Origin: a bacterium
Lineage (GTDB): Bacteria > ARS69
Reading direction: 5' to 3'
Assembly (NCBI GenBank): GCA_025774865.1
Contig: JALGZO010000600.1
Coordinates: forward strand, 1 to 21,413
Length of the DNA stretch: 21,413 nucleotides
Shown one piece after another: positions 16,049 to 21,413 of the stretch. Within the stretch, counting starts at the first letter, position 1; each line of letters begins with the position of its first letter. The position numbers and the translations under genes are program-made. The notes beneath the pieces were generated by a model. That model was not told the origin of the DNA. It did not search any database and saw nothing but the letters and a program-made list of their open reading frames with translations.

Positions 16049-16931
16049 ATCCGCATCGTTCCGGAGGGCCCTCCTACTGGCCGCGTTCCCGGGGCTGGTT
16101 CTGGCGCCCGCCGCGAGCGCGAAGTTCTTCGACGATCGCGAACTGAGTCCGCGGGCGAGGGGGCTGGGGGGGAGCTACGCGGGGCTCTCGGAGGATGCCA
16201 CGGGCATCTACTACAACCCCGCCGGCCTCGCGAACGTCCCGGGGCTCGATTTCCGAGCGTCCCTCTATCAGCCGTGGAGCGTCTCGTTCGCGCGGGTCAA
16301 TCAGTTCGCCGTCGCGTACCCCACGGAGGGTTGGGGAACGTTCGGATTGGGCTACTCGGACTTCCGCGTCGAGTACCAAGAAACCGTGCTGAGCATCGAG
16401 CGTACACTCACGCTATCGCACGGCTTCACCGCGATGGAAGATCTCTCGTCGAGTCTCGCCCTGGGCTACACGGTCAACCTCTACAACCTGGACTACCCGA
16501 CGCCGTCGGTCTCCGAGCTCGACTTGGGGTCCGAGACGACGCTGGGAATCGATCTCGGGGTCCTCGCGCGGCTGCACGACCGTACGACGGCGGGCGCGTT
16601 CTTCAGGAACGTCAACAACCCGGAGATGGGAGACCCGGTTTCCAGCGACCTCCCTCAGAGTGTCGTGGGCGGTCTCGCTTATCGGCCGTACGACGGCGTG
16701 ATCACTCTCTTCGAAATCGAGAAGCAGCTCGGCGAAGACATCCAGTTCCACGGCGGCGTGGAGTTCAATGTCGCGGAACCGCTGGACATCCGCTTCGGCG
16801 CGCAGTCCAAGCCGAACCTCCTCGACTTCGGCGTGGGGCTCAACTACACGAGCATCCAGGTGGACTTCTCGTACACCCATCACCCCGTCCTCGACCCGAC
16901 GCTGCACTACGGGCTGGGGCTCCAGTTCTAG
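16044..16931 (+). CDS. PorV-like outer-membrane beta-barrel protein
   Basis: This 295-residue protein is predicted to sit in the outer membrane. The frame is open from far upstream, but the GTG at 16044 has GGAGG at 16033-16037 and gives a clean signal peptide (MKSASFRRALLLAAFPG..., cleavage after ASA at 26). The mature N-terminus carries the PorV/FadL-like hallmark: SPRARGLGGSYAGLSEDATG (35-54) followed by IYYNPAGLANV (55-65). The rest alternates hydrophobic and polar residues, as in beta-strands, and ends in an aromatic residue (HYGLGLQF), usual for outer-membrane barrels. PorV-type proteins act in type IX secretion as carriers of cargo with C-terminal sorting domains. The two genes just upstream encode proteins with such C-terminal domains. 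A generic barrel of unknown function remains possible. The HhH-barrel gene begins eight bases after its stop. Confidence 0.8.
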   Translation: MKSASFRRALLLAAFPGLVLAPAASAKFFDDRELSPRARGLGGSYAGLSEDATGIYYNPAGLANVPGLDFRASLYQPWSVSFARVNQFAVAYPTEGWGTFGLGYSDFRVEYQETVLSIERTLTLSHGFTAMEDLSSSLALGYTVNLYNLDYPTPSVSELDLGSETTLGIDLGVLARLHDRTTAGAFFRNVNNPEMGDPVSSDLPQSVVGGLAYRPYDGVITLFEIEKQLGEDIQFHGGVEFNVAEPLDIRFGAQSKPNLLDFGVGLNYTSIQVDFSYTHHPVLDPTLHYGLGLQF

Positions 16932-16939
16932 GGATCGCG

Positions 16940-19468
16940 ATGAGGATCAGTCTCGCCACGAGGTTCCCACGGATCGCGCTCAGGGCGGCGCTCTGGTCCG
17001 CGTGCCTCCTGGGGGGAGCGACGGGCGGGTTCGCCCAAGAAGGCGCGGATCCGCCCGACGCTGCCGCCGTTCGAAGGATCGATCTCAATCGTGCGAGCCT
17101 CCGGGAGATCGAAACCCTGCCCATCCCGAGCGAGGTCGCCCGCGCGATCTGGGAGCAGCGCGAATTCGTGCAGCACTTTCGCGGGGCGGTCGACCTCAAC
17201 GAGATCGACGGCTTGACGCCCGAGATGCTGCAGTCCATCAAGCCGCTGATCGTGATCGAGCCGGTCAAGCGCCATCCCGAGGCGCAGCGCAAGGACGACC
17301 TCTTCTATCGCTTCGAGTGGTGGGAGGGGGCGGAAGGCCGCGACGAGTCGATCGTGGAGCTCTACAAGGTGCTGGCGCTCGAGCCCACCAACATCAACGA
17401 GGCGTCGTACATGGACGTCTACAACCTGCAGAACGCGTCACCGGTCGACGCCGCGGCGATCATCAACTATCGCAAGCAGGTGGGGGAGATCGGCAACCGG
17501 GGTCAGCTTCGGCGCGCGACCGGTCTGACCGGCTGGGGCTATTCGAACATCCGGAACTTCGTCATCTTCGAGCCGCCCGAGGAGGACAACCGGCTCCACG
17601 GCGGGTACTCGCTCCGCGTGGAGTCGACGACGGACTTCCCAGACCTCGTCGATCTGTTTCGGCAGGACCGGGATCCGGGCGAGGGGACGAACGACAACTG
17701 GTGGGATCGCCTGCGGCTCGACAACCCGAATCCGGCCGTCTATCAGAAGCTCCTGCTGCGCTACAAACGGCGGCTCCGCGGGGGGCTCGTGACGGGGCGT
17801 CGCATCGCGGAGGAGGATTTCTTCGACACGAAGAAGGGGTTCGTCAGCTACCAGGACGTCGACCTCGGGCGTCTGAAGGTCGAGAAGATCCTGCTCGGAA
17901 ACTACCAGGTCTCCTGGGGGCAGGGTGTCGTGATGGAGAACACGGACTTCTTCAGCCCGCGGAAGGCCGGCTACAACTTCACGAAGCGCTACGACGGTGT
18001 CATCGGAGACCTGTCCCGGACCCACATGGCGGCGCTGCGGGGCGTCGCGACCGAGGTCACCCTGGGTCCCGTCCGCGCGCTCGGAATTTACTCGGACGAC
18101 GACAAGGACGCGATCCTGAACGCGGACGGTTCCGTGAACATGCTGGTCCGCTTGACTCCGCGCGTCGAAGACGACGAGCTGAAGGCGGCCGGTCTCCGCC
18201 CCATGCGCGACCAGGTGAACGAGAAGCTCTTCGGCGGGAACCTGCGCTACAACTTCCAGCCGGGCAGTTGGCTCGGCTTCGGCGGCTACGAGGCCCGATA
18301 CGATCGCTTCTTCGATCCGAAGTGGGATCCGACGAACCCGTCCGACAAGCACCCGCTGATCGCCGACGACGACGAGGACAACATCGTCGCGCAGGACGCC
18401 GAGATGTTTTCCTCCCTCAAGAGCGACGGCAAGTTCCGACGCGTCTACGGCGCGGATTTTCAATGGGTCTATCGGAACATGGTGGTGCAGGGCGAGTACG
18501 CGGAGCTCGACAAGGGCGGGAAATTCTACAAGATCGGCGACGATCCCAGGGCGATGGTGTTCAACGCCTACGTGCAGGAAGAGAACCTCAACGTCCTCTT
18601 GGTCTACCGCGACTACGACGTCGCGTTCGACAATCCGTACCAGCGTTCCTTCTCGAATTACAAGCGGTTCAAGGGCACCGTTCTGGAAGACGAGTTTCGG
18701 CTCCAGGACCCGATTTACGGTCTGGTCTACGACAACGCGGCCCAGCCGCAGGCCGAGCGCGGCTTCTACATCAACACGCGCTACCGCTTCGCGGACCCGT
18801 TCATCGCCACGGTCGAGTGGGATACCTGGCGGCGGCAGGCGGACAAGAGCAAGTACTCGCGGTTCGTCGGCCGTCTCGAGTACCGTGTCCTGTTCCCGCT
18901 GCGATTCAAGCTCCGTCAGAAGTGGCAGAACCGCGAGCACGAGAATCTGGAAGATCCCACGATCTTCCACCAGTCCGAGACCATCTGGGCAATGGAGTAC
19001 CGGCTATCCCGCTTCGACGAGCTGGAGTTCCGCTACGGCTCCGCGTACATCAAGTGGCCTCCGCGGGGTCGCCTCCAAGGTGAGCCGGAGCCGAACGGCC
19101 GGAACCCGATCTCGGGGAACAACTCCCAGGACGGCAGGTGGTGGAGTGCCAAGCTCACCCACCACATGAAGAACCGCCGGGTCAAGATCGACGGCGAGGT
19201 GATCCTGTACGAAGGATTCTGGTGGTTCTTCGAGAAGAACACGTTCCGAGTCATCGACGGGAACAACGGCTTCCGGACCTGGGTGGAGGTGACGGACCGC
19301 GTGTCGGACGGCCTGACCGCCCGCCTGCGCTACGTGCGCGACAATCAGCAGCGGCTGACGAACGTGGATATCCGGGAGTTCAACGAGGAAGTCGGGGACC
19401 CGATCGACGCCGACGACGTCCGAAACATCATCCACTACTTCCGCGTTCAATTGGACTATACCTTTTGA
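16940..19468 (+). CDS. Outer-membrane barrel protein with two N-terminal ComEA-like helix-hairpin-helix domains
   Basis: This 842-residue exported protein starts at the ATG at 16940, with AGGG at 16930-16933; the open frame upstream overlaps the PorV-like gene and is a shadow. A signal peptide ends near 32 (GGFA). Residues 46-106 form a ComEA-like HhH pair: IDLNRASLREIETLPIPSEV, then FRGAVDLNEIDGLTPEMLQS. A second copy lies at about 150-208: NINEASYMDVYNLQNASPVD, then IGNRGQLRRATGLTG. From about 217 to the end the chain looks like a large beta-barrel, with a conserved-looking block YQVSWGQGVVMENTDFFSP (322-340) and a terminal aromatic residue (VQLDYTF). The architecture matches HhH/barrel proteins known from Bacteroidota, whose function is not established. 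The hairpins lack the GxG of DNA-binding HhH motifs. A surface receptor or DNA-related porin is possible; neither is proven. Confidence 0.8.
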   Translation: MRISLATRFPRIALRAALWSACLLGGATGGFAQEGADPPDAAAVRRIDLNRASLREIETLPIPSEVARAIWEQREFVQHFRGAVDLNEIDGLTPEMLQSIKPLIVIEPVKRHPEAQRKDDLFYRFEWWEGAEGRDESIVELYKVLALEPTNINEASYMDVYNLQNASPVDAAAIINYRKQVGEIGNRGQLRRATGLTGWGYSNIRNFVIFEPPEEDNRLHGGYSLRVESTTDFPDLVDLFRQDRDPGEGTNDNWWDRLRLDNPNPAVYQKLLLRYKRRLRGGLVTGRRIAEEDFFDTKKGFVSYQDVDLGRLKVEKILLGNYQVSWGQGVVMENTDFFSPRKAGYNFTKRYDGVIGDLSRTHMAALRGVATEVTLGPVRALGIYSDDDKDAILNADGSVNMLVRLTPRVEDDELKAAGLRPMRDQVNEKLFGGNLRYNFQPGSWLGFGGYEARYDRFFDPKWDPTNPSDKHPLIADDDEDNIVAQDAEMFSSLKSDGKFRRVYGADFQWVYRNMVVQGEYAELDKGGKFYKIGDDPRAMVFNAYVQEENLNVLLVYRDYDVAFDNPYQRSFSNYKRFKGTVLEDEFRLQDPIYGLVYDNAAQPQAERGFYINTRYRFADPFIATVEWDTWRRQADKSKYSRFVGRLEYRVLFPLRFKLRQKWQNREHENLEDPTIFHQSETIWAMEYRLSRFDELEFRYGSAYIKWPPRGRLQGEPEPNGRNPISGNNSQDGRWWSAKLTHHMKNRRVKIDGEVILYEGFWWFFEKNTFRVIDGNNGFRTWVEVTDRVSDGLTARLRYVRDNQQRLTNVDIREFNEEVGDPIDADDVRNIIHYFRVQLDYTF

Positions 19469-19493
19469 TGACCTGGGGAGGAGAAGGTTGCCC

Positions 19494-20816
19494 ATGAAGC
19501 GAATGTCGCTCCTCACGATCGTGATCCTCGCGGCGGGCGCCCCCCGGGATGCGGCGGGATTGACGTTTCTCGATCTCTTACCCGGGGACGAGGCCTTGTT
19601 GAGCGACGCCCGCGCGGCGGCGCTCGGTCGCACCCGGACGGCCGGTCATACGGGCGCGTTCACGGCCGCCTCGAATCCGGCGCAGTTGTCTAGAAGCGAC
19701 GAGATGCTCGTGATGCTCGGAGGGGGCTTTCAGAAGATGAAGGAAGTTCGCTCGACTCCGGCCTACGACAGCTTCGACGCGTTTCTCGTGAACTCCAGCT
19801 ACGCCCTCAATGACAAGTACCAGTATGAAGGTGGCATCGGGATCTCCGGTCCACTCGGCTCGGGCGGAGTCCTCGGCATGTTCGGCGCCGGCTTGTCGTA
19901 CGCTCCCGTGTGGGACTTCAACTATGACTACCTGGAGGAAGTGCGCGACAACAATCCGTTCACGCAGCCTCGTGACAAGCTCATCGCGTTGAACGAGGTC
20001 CGGTCCGACGGCGCGATCGAAGCCGTCACGGGCGGGGTCGGGGTCGCCCCGCTGGAGTGGCTCGCGGCCGGCGTGTCCGTCCAGTACCTCTGGGGCGATA
20101 GCCATCTCTTCGTTCAGACCCGTCTCGTTCAGGAAGACCTCCGGGGTTTCCTGGACCTGGAGACATCTTCGATGTCCGGCGTCCGCGGTGTGGTCGGGCT
20201 CAGCGTCCGTCCGAATCACCGCTTCGACTTCGCTGCCACCTGGAAGACGGAAACCACGCTGGAAGGGAAGTTCCGCGCCGGTGATGCGGAGGACCCGAAC
20301 GTGTTCAACGGCTCGTTCGACGTGAAGTACCCGAACGAGCTGGGGTTCGGCGTCGTGTTTCGACCGCGGGCGAGGGTCCGCACGACGATCCGGGCCGAGG
20401 CCAACTGGGGTGAATGGTCGAAGTACGAGAACGACCTGGCCAACGACCCGAGGCTTGCCGCCATGTGGGATTTCCTCGTCCTCGACGGGGATCTCGAGGA
20501 CGTGTGGGACTTCCGGGCAGGGATCGAGCACGTGTTCTACAACGATTTTCCGGTCCGCTTCGGGTTCGCTCACAAGTCGTCACCGCAGGACAAGCAGGTC
20601 GTGACCACGTCGTTCACGTTCGGCGGCGGGCTCCTCTTCGGGCCGCTGAGGGCGGATGCCGGCGTGGAAGTGGCGAATCGCAAGTACCGCCACGACGATC
20701 TGTTCGATGATGCGTTCTTCGGAGGCACTTCGCGGGTGACCCAGGATCTCGTGGAAGAGAACGCCACGTTCGGCTACGTCACCCTCAGCACCACGTTCGA
20801 TCCCTGGGGAGGGTAG
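19494..20816 (+). CDS. PorV/FadL-like outer-membrane barrel protein
   Basis: This is a 440-residue predicted outer-membrane barrel. The ATG at 19494 lies six bases after GGAGGAGAAGG (about 19477-19487); an in-frame TTG at 19488 would add two residues and cannot be excluded. A short signal peptide ends near 22 (RDAAG). The N-terminal block DARAAALGRTRTAGHTGAFT (38-57) followed by AASNPAQLSRSDE (58-70) is a variant of the PorV/FadL pattern with its conserved NPA. The remainder has amphipathic strands, such as RFGFAHKSSP and VVTTSFTFGGGLLFGPL, and the end YVTLSTTFDPWGG lacks a terminal aromatic residue. It is 25 bases downstream of the HhH barrel gene and four bases upstream of the 5'-nucleotidase start, so it belongs to the same operon. 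Its partner or substrate is unknown. It may be a transporter for hydrophobic or small solutes, or a secretion accessory. Confidence 0.75.
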   Translation: MKRMSLLTIVILAAGAPRDAAGLTFLDLLPGDEALLSDARAAALGRTRTAGHTGAFTAASNPAQLSRSDEMLVMLGGGFQKMKEVRSTPAYDSFDAFLVNSSYALNDKYQYEGGIGISGPLGSGGVLGMFGAGLSYAPVWDFNYDYLEEVRDNNPFTQPRDKLIALNEVRSDGAIEAVTGGVGVAPLEWLAAGVSVQYLWGDSHLFVQTRLVQEDLRGFLDLETSSMSGVRGVVGLSVRPNHRFDFAATWKTETTLEGKFRAGDAEDPNVFNGSFDVKYPNELGFGVVFRPRARVRTTIRAEANWGEWSKYENDLANDPRLAAMWDFLVLDGDLEDVWDFRAGIEHVFYNDFPVRFGFAHKSSPQDKQVVTTSFTFGGGLLFGPLRADAGVEVANRKYRHDDLFDDAFFGGTSRVTQDLVEENATFGYVTLSTTFDPWGG

Positions 20817-20820
20817 GCCC

Positions 20821-21413
20821 TTGTCGCGCCGGATCTTTGCCGCGTTCCTCTCGCTCGTCGTTCTCGGGGCGGCGGCTCCCGCCGAGGCCGAGATCGTCAA
20901 GCTGACGGTCGTCCATACGAACGACATCCATGGCGGGATCAACCCGTCGGACGCCACGTTCATGAACCGCGACTTCCCGCCGCGGCTCGGGGGCGCCGCC
21001 TCCATGGTGACGCTGCTGCGGCGGCTGCGGGCCGAGATCGAAGCGAGCGGTGGCCACTTCCTCATGATGGACGCCGGCGACACGTTCCAGGGGACGCCCG
21101 TCGGGACGCTCACGAAGGGCCGCGCCGTGCTCGACTTCATGAACTCGGCCGGCTACGACGCGCTCTCGCTCGGAAACCACGACTTCGACGAAGGCAAGGA
21201 GAACTGCCAGGAGCTGGTGGCGCGCGCCAACTTCCCGGTCCTCGCGGCGAACCTGATCGACGAGACGACGGGGACGACGGCCGAATGGGTCGAACCCTGG
21301 ATCATCAAGGACTACGGGAATCTCCGGGTGGGCATCATCGGCCTGATTACCCCGGAGACGGAGAACATGAGCTTTCCGGCGAACGTGGCCGGGCTCGACT
21401 TCGCCCCGATGGC
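20821..21413 (+). CDS. 5'-nucleotidase/UshA-type metallophosphoesterase, N-terminal part (runs off window)
   Basis: The frame stays open from the TTG at 20821 to the end of the window, giving 197 residues. GGGGAGGG at 20806-20813 lies seven bases upstream. A signal peptide ends near 23 (AEA|EI). The calcineurin-like metallophosphoesterase motifs of 5'-nucleotidases are present: HTNDIHGG (32-39) with Asp35 and His37, DAGDTFQGT (84-92) with Asp87, and GNHDFD (118-123). Asn119 is a metal ligand, and His120 and Asp123 match the catalytic dyad of UshA. The remaining metal histidines and the substrate-binding domain lie beyond the window. The family removes phosphate from nucleotides (UshA also splits UDP-sugars) in the periplasm or at the surface. 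It is the last visible gene of the exported-protein operon and complements the nucleoside importer at the window start. Confidence 0.9.
   Translation, partial: MSRRIFAAFLSLVVLGAAAPAEAEIVKLTVVHTNDIHGGINPSDATFMNRDFPPRLGGAASMVTLLRRLRAEIEASGGHFLMMDAGDTFQGTPVGTLTKGRAVLDFMNSAGYDALSLGNHDFDEGKENCQELVARANFPVLAANLIDETTGTTAEWVEPWIIKDYGNLRVGIIGLITPETENMSFPANVAGLDFAPM

Noticed and set aside
16037-16939. N-terminal extension of the HhH barrel gene
   Set aside because: It overlaps the PorV-like gene in another frame, while the signal peptide starts at the ATG at 16940.
17438-18970. 510-codon minus-strand frame opposite the HhH barrel gene
   Set aside because: It is antisense shadow of a gene with clear family features. 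No ribosome site, signal or domain was seen, and composition follows the reverse of the real codons.

Overview
This is about 21.4 kb of GC-rich bacterial DNA, densely packed and almost entirely coding. There is no gap longer than about 145 bases between genes. I saw no rRNA, tRNA, CRISPR array or insertion sequence. Several traits point to a diderm of the FCB group, possibly one of the high-GC, mostly uncultured lineages such as Eisenbacteria or Krumholzibacteria. These are outer-membrane barrels of the PorV type, secreted multidomain proteins ending in FlgD-like Ig domains, lamin-tail domains, and a helix-hairpin-helix/barrel fusion. The taxon is an inference from gene content only. TTG and GTG starts are common.

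Layout. (1) Positions 1-4288, plus strand: the end of a nucleoside-type ABC transporter (ATPase and two permeases, coupled by GTGA overlaps), followed by a lipoprotein alkaline phosphatase. (2) 4339-5688, plus strand: a secreted lipoprotein with a fibronectin-like domain and a ComEC-type metallo-beta-lactamase domain, behind its own promoter. (3) 5708-7774, minus strand: a stand-alone elongation factor G, probably an EF-G2-like paralogue, transcribed towards the previous gene. (4) 7775-7916: a divergent control region with back-to-back promoters and an 8-bp inverted repeat. (5) 7917-11079, plus strand: two permeases and a lipoprotein solute-binding protein of a sugar or glycerol-phosphate type ABC importer, without an ATPase gene. 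(6) 11181 to the window end, plus strand: a tightly spaced series of six exported proteins. These are a lamin-tail/FlgD-like protein, a 1088-residue lamin-tail/OB-fold/FlgD-like protein, a PorV-like barrel, a two-HhH-domain outer-membrane barrel, a second FadL/PorV-like barrel, and the start of a UshA-type 5'-nucleotidase.

How the genes may work together. Phosphatases stand at both ends: alkaline phosphatase next to the nucleoside permeases, and 5'-nucleotidase at the end of the barrel operon. Between them lie surface proteins with OB-fold and lamin-tail domains, modules that recur in secreted nucleases, and an outer-membrane barrel with ComEA-like HhH domains. The simplest reading is a surface locus for capturing and dephosphorylating extracellular nucleotides or nucleic acids and importing the nucleosides. 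No nuclease domain is visible in the window, and the HhH hairpins lack the usual glycines, so the nucleic-acid part is a hypothesis. The second theme is a possible type IX-like pairing of FlgD-like C-terminal domains with PorV-like barrels in one operon.
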